Shown one piece after another: positions 1-8,011 of a DNA stretch of 39,739 bases; position 1 is the stretch's first letter, and each line of letters begins with the position of its first letter. Source of the DNA: Caballeronia choica (GTDB lineage: Bacteria > Pseudomonadota > Gammaproteobacteria > Burkholderiales > Burkholderiaceae); assembly GCF_001544535.1 (NCBI RefSeq), contig NZ_FCON02000072.1:1-39739 (forward strand), in the 5' to 3' direction. A model generated the notes under the pieces. It ran no database searches. It was given only the letters and a program-made list of their open reading frames with translations, and was not told the origin of the DNA. Made by a program: the position numbers and the translations under genes.

Positions 1-497
1 TGTTGGCATGTAGAAAAGGCGCGCACGTCGCACCGCGACAGGGAGTGGAACAGCAGTCATACATCCGTCCTGGCACTTCGTGCCCGACGACAGGCTTGCC
101 AAGCGGTGGTGAATTGAAGCGGTAGAAGCGAAAACGTAGCGAGTGGGTGGGCTTCGGTTTCGCCTGACGGGTGAGCGCGTAGCGCGAGGCTGGATGAATG
201 ACTGCTGGTCCACTCTGTATTGCGGTGCGATGCCCGTACCTCTTCTACATGCCAACAACGATGAAACCCCGCTAAGGACACTCCCCCGGTTGGACCACTC
301 CGAGGGAGCGGTCTGGAGGCGCATGGCAAGGATTGGCGTTGTGAAGCTGCTTTCTTTGCTTACTTTCTTTGCAGCAGCAAAGAAAGTGAGTCCCGCCCCG
401 GACAGGGGCAGAGCAAATAAACCAAAACCAAAACAAGTTCCACAGGAGCGCAGAAACATCAAACGGTGTAAACCACCCCCCACCCCAAGCGCCAGCG
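1..497. repeat. Large palindromic intergenic repeat, copy A (left end outside window)
   Basis: This stretch matches the centre and right arm of the complete element at 4702-5457, with scattered mismatches. It begins with TGTTGGCATGTAGAA, whose inverse TTCTACATGCCAACA recurs near 243-257. An 11-bp perfect stem (ACTTTCTTTGC, loop AGCA) lies at 362-387, followed by a shorter GCCCC/GGGGC hairpin at 395-409. It ends in a C-rich tract and CCCCAAGCGCCAGCG just before the Shine-Dalgarno sequence of the next gene. Short open frames on both strands (for example 143-502) read through the palindrome and are not credible genes. No transposase is present. Confidence 0.85.
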
Positions 498-516
498 GTT
501 AAAGAAGGAGATAGAT

Positions 517-2007
517 GTGACCGATCATTCATCGAATCAGCCGGACCTCATGCGTCGTCAAATCCTTGCCGCGCTGGCAAGCTCGGTCGCGCTATCCGCG
601 TGCGGCGGCGGAGGCGGCGGCGATTCAGGCTCCGGCGGCACGACCGGAAGCACCACGCCGCCTACCGTCGGCACGATCCCGCCCGACCGCGCGGGACTGC
701 CTCGCCCCGCATTGCCCGATCCGGCGACATCGGGCATCGATCACATCGTGCTCGTGACGATGGAGAACCGCTCGTTCGACCACCTGCTCGGCTGGGTGCC
801 GAACGCGGAAGGCCTGCCCGCGAATCGCACGTTTGCCGATGCCTTCGGCCAGACGGAAATCCCGTTCGCGCTCGCGGCGAACCCGAGCTTTGGTTTCCAG
901 TCCTGCAACTTCGCGGACCCGAACCACTCCTACCAGGCCGGCCGCGTGCATCTGGCGAACGGCGCGATGAACGGCTTCCTGCTCACGACGGGCACGAGCC
1001 TCGCGCGCGGCGACGTCCTTCCGATCGGCTTCTTTCGCCAGCAGGATATGGATTTCTACAACGGCGCGGTGAGCCAGTACACGGTCTGCGATTACTACAT
1101 GAGCGGCATCCTCTCGGATACCTTTCCCAACCGCCTCTATCTTCATAGCGGCGAAACAGACCGCCTGAGCGACACGCTCGATACGTCGTCGTTGCCGACG
1201 ATATGGGACCGGCTGGACGCGAAGAACGTGTCGTCGTCGTACTACTTTCACGACGTGCCGTTCACGTCGCTCTACGGCACGCGTTACGTGGGCCGCTCGA
1301 AACTCTTCTCGAACTTTCTTTCCGATGCCGCCGCCGGCTCGCTGCCGTCGTTCTGCATGGTCGATCCGCGCTTTGGCGGCGAAGCACTCGGGACCTCGAA
1401 CGACGACCATCCCTACGCGGATATCCGCAACGGACAGGTGCTGCTCGGCCAGATCTACGATGCGCTGCGCACGAGCCCGACCTGGAGCCGCACGCTGATG
1501 ATCATCGTCTACGACGAATGGGGCGGCTTCATGGAGCATGTCGCGCCGCCCGTGAAAGGGGTGTCGGCGGCGGAGCAGGCGCTTGGCAACGACGGGCGCC
1601 TGGGTTTTCGCGTGCCGTGCATGCTGCTCGGCCCACGCGTGCGACAGAACTTCGTATCACGCTATCCATTCGATCCGTCATCGATCCATCAACTGATCGC
1701 ATGGCGCTTCGGTCTCGATCCGCTCGGCGTGCGCGCAACCGATCCATCGACGTTCAACATGGCGTATGCGCTCGACCTGCAGGATGCCGCGCGCACGGAT
1801 GCGCCGGCCATCGCCGTGACCCAAGGCACGTTCGGCTCGACGTGTCCGATGGTATCGACCGGATCGATTGCGAGCGGCATCGGGGCGCTCGATCACAGGC
1901 AGCCTGCGTCGCCCTCGGACGGCTCCATGGCCACGAGCGATACGGGCGGACGCTTTGCCGACCTGCACGCGAAGGCGGTTGCGCTCGGGTTCCCGGTGTC
2001 ACCTTGA
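517..2007 (+). CDS. Secreted phosphoesterase family protein (phospholipase C / acid phosphatase type), probable lipoprotein
   Basis: The 496-residue product belongs to the phosphoesterase family that includes phospholipase C and AcpA-type acid phosphatases, which hydrolyse phosphate esters outside the cytoplasm. The start is a GTG at 517, 6 bases after AAGAAGGAG at 502-510; an ATG two bases upstream is followed at once by TGA. Residues 12-33 form an export signal ending in the lipobox-like LSAC, followed by a Gly/Ser/Thr-rich linker, so an anchored lipoprotein is likely. Family motifs are visible: MENRSFDH near residue 84, PNRLYLHSG near 205, NDDHPYADI near 297 and YDEWGGFMEHV near 332. The last motif has Glu where most members have Asp (DHV). 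The upstream repeat ends only a few bases before the ribosome binding site, so the promoter must lie in or before it. Substrate is unknown. Confidence 0.88.
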   Translation: MTDHSSNQPDLMRRQILAALASSVALSACGGGGGGDSGSGGTTGSTTPPTVGTIPPDRAGLPRPALPDPATSGIDHIVLVTMENRSFDHLLGWVPNAEGLPANRTFADAFGQTEIPFALAANPSFGFQSCNFADPNHSYQAGRVHLANGAMNGFLLTTGTSLARGDVLPIGFFRQQDMDFYNGAVSQYTVCDYYMSGILSDTFPNRLYLHSGETDRLSDTLDTSSLPTIWDRLDAKNVSSSYYFHDVPFTSLYGTRYVGRSKLFSNFLSDAAAGSLPSFCMVDPRFGGEALGTSNDDHPYADIRNGQVLLGQIYDALRTSPTWSRTLMIIVYDEWGGFMEHVAPPVKGVSAAEQALGNDGRLGFRVPCMLLGPRVRQNFVSRYPFDPSSIHQLIAWRFGLDPLGVRATDPSTFNMAYALDLQDAARTDAPAIAVTQGTFGSTCPMVSTGSIASGIGALDHRQPASPSDGSMATSDTGGRFADLHAKAVALGFPVSP

Positions 2008-2247
2008 TCGTCGATCAAGCACGCGGCGCGTATCGAACGCGCCGTTGATTGCAAATATCGAAACGTCGACGAGGCGCGTTGCCGGCGTCGCGCAACTGCG
2101 CAGTAGCGGTTTACAAAGCGGTATCCACCACCTACCATTTCGTCACTCTGCGCGCGTTCCTCGTGCGCACGCCAAAACTCGGGTTGTCCGTTGAGTCCGG
2201 CAGTACCGGTTCGCAGCACGCGAGCCACTGACAAGGAGCACGGAACC

Positions 2248-2973
2248 ATGACCATCGTTCACGCCGTCGGACAAACCACGTCCGACGACTTGCCACGACA
2301 AATCGCGAACCTCGGCATCAGCGGCGACACGTCGCCAATCGCGCCGATCGTATTCGTCGTGGATGACGACGCCGCCGTGCGCCGCGCACTGGCACGACTG
2401 ATCGGCTCGGCGGGCTATTGCGTGCAGGCCTGCGCCTCTGCGGGCGAATTCCTCTCATGCGTGCATTCGAGCGAACGGGCCGCGTGCCTCGTCCTCGACA
2501 TGCGACTCCCGGATTTCAGCGGCCTCGAACTACAGCGCCGACTGAACAGCGCGGGCGCGGCGCTGCCCATCATCTTCATCACCGGTCACGGCGATATTCC
2601 AATGACCGTCGCCGCGATGAAGGCAGGCGCGATGGACTTTCTCGAAAAGCCGGTGAGCGACCAGGACCTGTTGCGTGCGATCGAAAACGCGCTCGCGTGC
2701 TCGCAGGAAGCGCTTGCAGAACACGCCGAGACCGAGGCGATCCGGCTTCGGCTCACGCGTCTCACGCCGCGCGAACTCGAAGTGCTCGCGCTCGTCGTGA
2801 AGGGACGTCTCAACAAGCAGATCGCGTGTGAACTCGGCACCGTGGAGAAGACCATCAAGGTTCATCGCGCGCGCGTGATGGACAAGATGGGCGCGCACTC
2901 GCTCGCCGAACTCGTGCGGCTCTCCGACAAGGCGGCCCTGTTGCCGCTCATCGCTTCCAAAGCAAAAGACTGA
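2248..2973 (+). CDS. Orphan FixJ/TodT-type two-component response regulator
   Basis: The 241-residue protein has an N-terminal receiver domain and a C-terminal LuxR-type helix-turn-helix, the layout of FixJ-family transcription regulators. In the receiver, acidic residues 39-41 (VDDDAAV), the phospho-acceptor D84 (VLDMRLP), T112 (FITGHGD) and K134 (LEKPV) are all present. The output domain (about 172-225) shows LTPRELEVLALVVKGRLNKQ and the recognition helix around TVEKTIKVHRARV. The ATG at 2248 is preceded by AAGGAG at 2234-2239; an in-frame start at 2191 has no such site. No histidine kinase is encoded in the window, so the partner is elsewhere. The flanking genes suggest no obvious target. 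Confidence 0.9.
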   Translation: MTIVHAVGQTTSDDLPRQIANLGISGDTSPIAPIVFVVDDDAAVRRALARLIGSAGYCVQACASAGEFLSCVHSSERAACLVLDMRLPDFSGLELQRRLNSAGAALPIIFITGHGDIPMTVAAMKAGAMDFLEKPVSDQDLLRAIENALACSQEALAEHAETEAIRLRLTRLTPRELEVLALVVKGRLNKQIACELGTVEKTIKVHRARVMDKMGAHSLAELVRLSDKAALLPLIASKAKD

Positions 2974-3302
2974 GGGATGTCACGCAGTGCCTCCTTCATC
3001 GATGTCGAATGAAACACTTAATTCGATATCCTTATCTGATGAATACCGAATGTCCGATCGATGCTATATGTGAAGCGCCAACATACTTGACGAAGTCTTT
3101 ACATTCGCGTGCGGTGAGCCTTTAATGGTTCAGGGCAAACGATTGCCCCTCTTCTGCCCGCACATCGCCTGGTCGCTTCGACCGACACTGCTTCAATCCG
3201 AACAGCCTTGACGCGGGACAGGTGACTCGCACCGGCAGGCGTGCGCACGTCTCGGCATGCTTGATATCGCGCAATTGAATGAAGTACGCATTGAGGTAAG
3301 CC
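2974..3302. other. Intergenic region upstream of the FAD oxidase gene
   Basis: About 330 bases carry no open frame with a good ribosome binding site. The first half is AT-richer than its surroundings (around 3005-3075) and is the likely promoter area of the oxidase gene. No clear -35/-10 pair or strong terminator was identified. Confidence 0.4.
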
Positions 3303-4691
3303 ATGGTCAGTCTGACAAGCGAAGTGATCGACACGCTGAAATCGAAAGTGAGGGGCTCGGTGCTGACGCCAGCCGATGCGGGATACGACGAGGCACGCAC
3401 TGTCTGGAACGCGACCATCGACCGCCGCCCGGCGATGATCGTGCGCTGCGCGGGCACGGCCGATGTCATTGCCACCGTGGGATTCGCGCGCGACAACGGC
3501 CTCGTGCTCTCGATACGCGGCGGCGCGCACAACATCGCCGGCAGCGCCGTTTGCGACGATGGCGTGATGCTCGACATGTCGGCGATGAAGTCCGTGCGGG
3601 TCGATCCCGAAGCGAAGCGCGCGTACGTCGAACCGGGCGCGACGCTCGGCGACTTCGACAGCGAGGCGCAGGCCTTTGGGCTCGCCACGCCGCTCGGCAT
3701 CAACTCGACGACGGGTGTGGCGGGACTCACGCTCGGCGGCGGCTTCGGCTGGATCAGCCGCAAGTTCGGCGTGACCGTCGACAACCTCGTCGCGGCGGAA
3801 ATCGTGACAGCCGATGGCAAATGGAACCGCGTGAGCGCCGAGCAGAACCCCGATCTCTTCTGGGCGATTCGCGGTGGCGGTGGAAACTTTGGCGCGGTCA
3901 CGCTGTTCGAGTACAACCTGCATCCGGTGGGGCCGCAGATCTATGGCGGGCTCGTCGTGTATCCGCTCGAACAGGCGAAGGACGTGCTGCCGAAGTATCG
4001 CGATTTCGTCGCGGCCATGCCCGACGACCTGACCGTGTGGGCCGTGATGCGGCTCGCGCCGCCGTTGCCGTTCCTGCCGCCGGAAGTGCACGGCAAGCCG
4101 GTCATCGTGCTGGCGTCCTGCTATCTCGGGCCGCTCGAGAGCGGGGCCCAGGCGGTCGAGGGGTTGCGTCACTTCGGCACGCCCGCTGGCGAGCATCTTG
4201 GCGCGATGCCTTTCACTGCGTGGCAAACGGGCTTTGATCCGTTGATGACGCCAGGCGCGCGCAACTACTGGAAGTCGCACAACTTTACGGGCATGAGCGA
4301 CGAAGTCCTCGACATACTGACGAAAGCCACGAGCAATCTTCCATCGCCGCACTGCGAGACGTTCATCGGTGCGATGGGCGGGCAGACGAATCGCGTGCCG
4401 GTGGACGCGACCGCCTACGCGAATCGAGACTCGCTCTACACCGTGAACATACACGGACGCTGGACCGAAGCCGCCGACGATGCGAAGTGCATCGGCTGGG
4501 CGCGTGAGTGTTTCAACGCGCTCACACCGCATGCGATTGGTAGCGTCTACGTGAACTTCCTCACCGGTGACGAAGGCGATCGCGTGAAGGCGGCGTATGG
4601 GCCGAACTATGAACGGCTGGCGTCGGTGAAGAGCCGCTACGATCCGCAGAATCTGTTTTGTACCAACCAGAACATCAAGCCTTCGGAGTGA
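3303..4691 (+). CDS. FAD-dependent oxidase, berberine-bridge-enzyme-like
   Basis: The 462-residue protein has the FAD_binding_4 (PCMH) fold at about residues 40-210 and a C-terminal BBE segment at about 415-460 (YVNFLTGDEGD, then YDPQNLFCTNQNIKP). Such enzymes oxidise alcohols, sugars or secondary metabolites with O2. RGGAHN near residue 75 supplies the His usually linked covalently to the flavin 8-alpha position. The stretch LGINSTTGVAGLTLGGGFGW near 136-155 is the second contact. There the Cys that bicovalent members use is replaced, so one covalent link is expected. The ATG at 3303 follows GAGGTAAG. No signal peptide is visible, so the enzyme is probably cytoplasmic. The gene stands alone, and the palindromic repeat starts 10 bases after its stop. 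Substrate cannot be deduced. Confidence 0.9.
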   Translation: MVSLTSEVIDTLKSKVRGSVLTPADAGYDEARTVWNATIDRRPAMIVRCAGTADVIATVGFARDNGLVLSIRGGAHNIAGSAVCDDGVMLDMSAMKSVRVDPEAKRAYVEPGATLGDFDSEAQAFGLATPLGINSTTGVAGLTLGGGFGWISRKFGVTVDNLVAAEIVTADGKWNRVSAEQNPDLFWAIRGGGGNFGAVTLFEYNLHPVGPQIYGGLVVYPLEQAKDVLPKYRDFVAAMPDDLTVWAVMRLAPPLPFLPPEVHGKPVIVLASCYLGPLESGAQAVEGLRHFGTPAGEHLGAMPFTAWQTGFDPLMTPGARNYWKSHNFTGMSDEVLDILTKATSNLPSPHCETFIGAMGGQTNRVPVDATAYANRDSLYTVNIHGRWTEAADDAKCIGWARECFNALTPHAIGSVYVNFLTGDEGDRVKAAYGPNYERLASVKSRYDPQNLFCTNQNIKPSE

Positions 4692-4701
4692 GGGTAGGTT
4701 G

Positions 4702-5457
4702 TCGCTGGCGCTTGGGGGTGAGGGGGTTTACGCCGTTTGATGCGCTCAGGCTTCTATGGAACTTGTATTGTTTTTGGTTTATTAGCTCTGCCCCTGTCCG
4801 GGGCGGGACTCACTTTCTTTGCTGCTGCAAAGAAAGTAAGCAAAGAAAGCAGCTTTCCACCGCGAATGCTTGCCATGCCCCGCTAGTCCGTTCCCTCGGA
4901 GTGGTCCAACCGGGGGAGTGTCGTTAGCGGGGTTTCCCCGTTGTTGGCATGTAGAAAGGGCGCGCGCGTCACACCACTACAGGGAGTGGACCAGCAGTCA
5001 TTCATCCGTCCTGGCACTTCGTGCCCGACGACAGGTCTGCTAGCGGTGGTGAATTGAAGCATGCAGCGCGAACGTAGGATGGTGATATAGCGAGGGGCTT
5101 CGGGTTTCGGTTTGCCTGACGGGTGAGCGCGTAGCGCGAAGCCGGATGTATGACTGCTGGTCCACTTCGTATAGCGGTGCGACGTGCGCGCCTCTTCTAC
5201 ATGCCAACAACGATAAAACCCCGCTAACGACACTCCCCCGGTTGGACCACTCTGAGGGAGCGGTCTGGAGGAGACTGGCAAGAATTGGCGTTGGAAAGCT
5301 GCTTTCTTTGCTTACTTTCTTTGCAGCAGCAAAGAAAGTGAGTCCCGCCCCGGACAGGGGCAGAGCAAATAAACCAAAGCCAAAACAAGTTCCATAGAAG
5401 CCCGAGCGCATCAAACGGTGTAAACAACAACCCCACCCCCGCCCCCACCCACCCAAC
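4702..5457. repeat. Large palindromic intergenic repeat, complete copy B
   Basis: Two arms of roughly 300 bases (about 4702-5010 and 5120-5457) are near reverse complements of each other around an unpaired centre of about 100 bases. From the outside in, each arm has a variable G-rich tract, TTTACRCCGTTTGATGCGCT, a 26-nt hairpin with an 11-bp stem (4812-4837 and 5314-5339), GGTCCAACCGGGGGAGTG, TGTTGGCATGTAGAA, and a segment with CAGCAGTCAT. Copies A and C in this window are incomplete versions. It fills the gap between two convergent genes, starting 10 bases after one stop and ending 2 bases before the other. It may act as a bidirectional terminator. No protein-coding capacity is credible; open frames here are products of the palindrome. 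Confidence 0.88.
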
Positions 5458-5459
5458 CC

Positions 5460-6254
5460 TCAAGTCTTCTCGACATCCGGCTTCGCAACGGCAAAGCGAC
5501 TCTGCACCGCGACGAGTTGGTCGTCCGTCGTCGCGACCAGCCACAGCCGCGCCCCCTCGACCATATGACGATTGTGGTCCTTCAATGGCCCCATCGCGGC
5601 GGCACTTTTCCAGACCAGCGGCGCGGCACGGCTCGTCCGGCCCGATGCGCCGCCCACCAGCAGCGCATAAGGCCCGAGCGGCAACGAGACGAACGGCAGC
5701 GGCGGATTCGCGCGCACACGCCAGTCGATGAACGGCGCGTCGCCGAAGAGAAGTGGCGCGGGCAACCCGTGCAGCACGGTGAAGTCGTAAAGCGCCAACT
5801 GCTCGCGCATGCCCGCGTAGAGGCGCCGAATATCAGCGACGACCTCGGCGCGGATTTCATCGTCGAACATCGGCTCCTGCGCATAGCGTTCCTGCGCGGC
5901 GTGCGCGTCGCGCTGATACGCGCTGAAGACGCCCAACTCCAGCGCGTCGTGCACTGCGCGCTGCACTTCCGCGGCCGAGCCCGCTTCTTCCGGTTTGCCG
6001 AGTTGCGCCGCCCGCAGAAAACGCGCGAGCCCGGCTTCCTGAATGACCGGGCCCGTCACACCGGGGTCGTCGTTGGCGTTCCTGTCGAGCGGCACGTAGA
6101 TATACGGCTCGGCGGCGAAGCGCGATTTCTTGCCCTCGTCGAACTTCACCTCGCCGTCCGCGCAGTCGAGATAGCGCGTGCCGATCCGGCCGTGCTCCCA
6201 GACGTAGTTCTTGAGAAAAGGGCGCAGGGGATGCAGTGTCTCGCGCTCGGTCAT
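5460..6254 (-). CDS. Uncharacterised protein, weakly DUF4238-like
   Basis: The 264-residue product has no motif I can assign firmly. It starts MTERETLHPLRPFLKNYVWE and has an alpha-helical middle with many Ala, Glu and Arg residues. A later motif, PAPLLFGDAPFIDW (about 168-181), followed by PLPFVSLPLGPYALLVGG, recalls the layout of DUF4238 proteins, in which a conserved Asp-Pro motif precedes beta-strands. That resemblance is only by eye. There is no signal peptide or membrane segment, so it is probably cytoplasmic. A GGAG 7-8 bases before the ATG supports the start. The gene lies 15 bases downstream of the host-attachment-family gene on the same strand and is probably co-transcribed with it. 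Its stop is almost flush with the palindromic repeat. Confidence 0.7.
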   Translation of the reverse strand: MTERETLHPLRPFLKNYVWEHGRIGTRYLDCADGEVKFDEGKKSRFAAEPYIYVPLDRNANDDPGVTGPVIQEAGLARFLRAAQLGKPEEAGSAAEVQRAVHDALELGVFSAYQRDAHAAQERYAQEPMFDDEIRAEVVADIRRLYAGMREQLALYDFTVLHGLPAPLLFGDAPFIDWRVRANPPLPFVSLPLGPYALLVGGASGRTSRAAPLVWKSAAAMGPLKDHNRHMVEGARLWLVATTDDQLVAVQSRFAVAKPDVEKT

Positions 6255-6269
6255 CGGCGACTCCGTGGG

Positions 6270-6626
6270 TCAGGGACGCTCCAGATGTCGCTGGATGCCT
6301 CGTGAATCGAGCTTCGAGATGTCGTGGTTGACCTCCTCATAGACGAGCTTCCGGGTTTCGCCGCTCAGATGTTCGCGCAGCAGGCCAAGGAATCTGGGTT
6401 CGACAGCAAGACGCAAGCGATCGAAGCGATGCTGAAGCCGGCACTGTTCGAGATGGCTCGCCACCGTCCGCGCGAACTTCTCGCGATCTTTCTCGCTGAG
6501 TTCGGTCGAGCGCGGCGCGGGGTTCATCAAGTCTTCGATTTCCCGAAGATTGAGCGTGAGGCCATGCGTTTCGAAGATCCGGGCGCGGCAGCCGTCGGCG
6601 GCGAGAACCCAGGTAATTGTGGTCAT
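6270..6626 (-). CDS. Host attachment family protein (PF10116 type)
   Basis: The 118-residue protein begins MTTITWVLAADGCRARIFET, the hallmark of the family named 'protein required for attachment to host cells'. It continues with the charged middle (ELSEKDREKFARTVASHLEQ) and the later segment RLRLAVEPRFLGLLREHLS typical of it. The family name derives from early attachment phenotypes; its molecular role is not known and the fold is thought to resemble nucleic-acid-handling release-factor domains. The ATG at 6626 is chosen because AGGAGGAG lies just upstream. A longer frame from 6671 lacks such a site. It heads a two-gene unit with the uncharacterised gene at 5460-6254 and is divergent from the LacI-family regulator. 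Confidence 0.85.
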   Translation of the reverse strand: MTTITWVLAADGCRARIFETHGLTLNLREIEDLMNPAPRSTELSEKDREKFARTVASHLEQCRLQHRFDRLRLAVEPRFLGLLREHLSGETRKLVYEEVNHDISKLDSRGIQRHLERP

Positions 6627-6805
6627 GGTGCTCCTCCTGTTGCCCGATCGGTAGGCGCGGGCAACCGCCATTTTCCCCCAAATCCGTGCGTGAAGGCTCT
6701 CTATTGCCGGACATTATCTGTGATCCGAATTAAGTCGATACAGAGTACACGGTCGCGTCGCCAAAGCAATCAAATGATGGTTTTATCACGCTAAAAAAGC
6801 TTGCA

Positions 6806-6821
6806 TTTTTCGCGGGAAAAA
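6806..6821. promoter_or_regulatory. Candidate operator, imperfect palindrome TTTTTCGCGGGAAAAA
   Basis: An imperfect palindrome with poly-T and poly-A arms around a CG-rich centre sits about 48 bases before the LacI-family gene start. The divergent intergenic region (6627-6868) is AT-rich by local standards. LacI-family proteins often bind palindromes with a central CG, so autoregulation is possible. This is inferred from position and symmetry only. Confidence 0.2.
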
Positions 6822-6868
6822 CTACCTTGAGTAAACAAAAGAGCAGCAATCGGCGCGGAGGAGACACG

Positions 6869-7888
6869 ATGCCGGCGACACGGATGATGATTGCGCGGCG
6901 AGCCGGCGTCAGCGTGGCGACGGTCGATCGTGTGCTGCGCGACGATCAGGCCGTGCGGCCCGAAACCGCCGAGCGCGTACACGTGGCGCTCGCCAGTCTG
7001 CGCGACGACCGCGCGAGCCGCGGCCGTCCCGCGAAGCCGAGCACGTTTCGCGTCGCCTTCGTTCTTCCGCAGGTCAATTCCCGCTTTCTCGATCACGTCG
7101 AGCGCGATATTGCGTTGTCGGCCAGTTTCTTTCGCGAGCACCGCATCACGCCGTCGTTCTATCGATGCGACTTTGCGAGCCAGCGCGAGACGGCAGCGTT
7201 CACCGAAGAGGCGCTCGACTACGACGCGCTCGTGCTCGCGCCGCTCGATTACCCGTGGGTCGAACGGCTCATCGAGGGCCTGGCCGAAGCCGACGTGCCC
7301 GTTGTCACGGTGTTCTCCGACCTGCCCGGCAGCAGCCGCGCCGCCTATGTCGGCGTCGACAACCGCATCGCCGGGCGCACGGCCGGCCTCTTGATGGGCC
7401 GCTTCCTTGGCAGCCGCATCGGTACGGTCGCGGTGGTCTCGGGATCGTCGCGGCTTCACGACCAACTCGAGCGGCGCACCGGCTTTTCGCAAGTGCTTGA
7501 AGAAGATTTTCGCAACCTGCGCTGGATCGCCGAGCCGGACTTCGCCGAAGACAGCGACGGCGCCGGTCTCGCGATGCAGGGTCTGCTCGCACGTCACGAA
7601 GACCTCGCGGGCGTGTACGCGACGGGCGGCGGCATCCCGGGCATTGCGGCGGCGCTGCATGAATCCGGCGACAAGGCGCGCATCGTCGTGATCGGTCATG
7701 GCCTGTCGCCGGAAACGCGCTCGCAACTGGCCGAGCGCGCGATCGATGTGATCCTCGATCAGGACGTGCGCGGCATCGTCCACTGGGCCGGTCTTGCGGC
7801 CGTCAATTTTCTGAACGACGTGCGTGGCGCGCTCGCGATCCCGACGCCGGAAACCCGAATCTATCTTCGTGAGAATGCGCATGCCTAA
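6869..7888 (+). CDS. LacI-family transcriptional regulator of the adjacent transporter/kinase operon
   Basis: The 339-residue product has an N-terminal LacI helix-turn-helix (IARRAGVSVATVDRVLRDD, residues about 7-25). A periplasmic-binding-protein-like sensor domain of about 280 residues follows (FRVAFVLPQVNSRFLDHV; AAYVGVDNRIAGRTAG; GVYATGGGIPG). Such proteins repress or activate sugar uptake genes and respond to a small carbohydrate or its phosphate. The ATG at 6869 follows GGAGGAG at 6857-6863; an in-frame TTG at 6827 is less likely. It lies 123 bases before the solute-binding protein gene on the same strand, so it is the probable local regulator of the 8012-15237 operon. The first helix-turn-helix residues are close to the start, as usual in the family. 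Confidence 0.92.
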   Translation: MPATRMMIARRAGVSVATVDRVLRDDQAVRPETAERVHVALASLRDDRASRGRPAKPSTFRVAFVLPQVNSRFLDHVERDIALSASFFREHRITPSFYRCDFASQRETAAFTEEALDYDALVLAPLDYPWVERLIEGLAEADVPVVTVFSDLPGSSRAAYVGVDNRIAGRTAGLLMGRFLGSRIGTVAVVSGSSRLHDQLERRTGFSQVLEEDFRNLRWIAEPDFAEDSDGAGLAMQGLLARHEDLAGVYATGGGIPGIAAALHESGDKARIVVIGHGLSPETRSQLAERAIDVILDQDVRGIVHWAGLAAVNFLNDVRGALAIPTPETRIYLRENAHA

Positions 7889-8011
7889 CGATCGCGAAAA
7901 GGTTCGCAGCACGCGGACCGGCGGCTAACACCGCGAGAGCCGAAGCACGGCGCCCGGCGCATGGGCGTCGACCGTCATCAGGATGGAGACCGCAGGCAAA
8001 GGAGAAGACAC

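Noticed and set aside
143-502. Short open frames inside the palindromic repeats (also 4658-4927, 4883-5281, 5040-5456, 5146-5397)
   Set aside because: They reflect the palindrome itself, appear on both strands in several frames, and lack ribosome binding sites.
2191-2247. Upstream start of the response regulator at 2191
   Set aside because: No ribosome binding site precedes it, whereas AAGGAG sits 8 bases before the ATG at 2248.
4702-5457. The palindromic element considered as an insertion sequence
   Set aside because: No transposase frame and no target-site duplication is visible at its ends; a non-autonomous element remains possible.
6827-6869. TTG start for the LacI-family regulator at 6827
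   Set aside because: The ATG at 6869 has a strong GGAGGAG and gives a normal distance to the helix-turn-helix.
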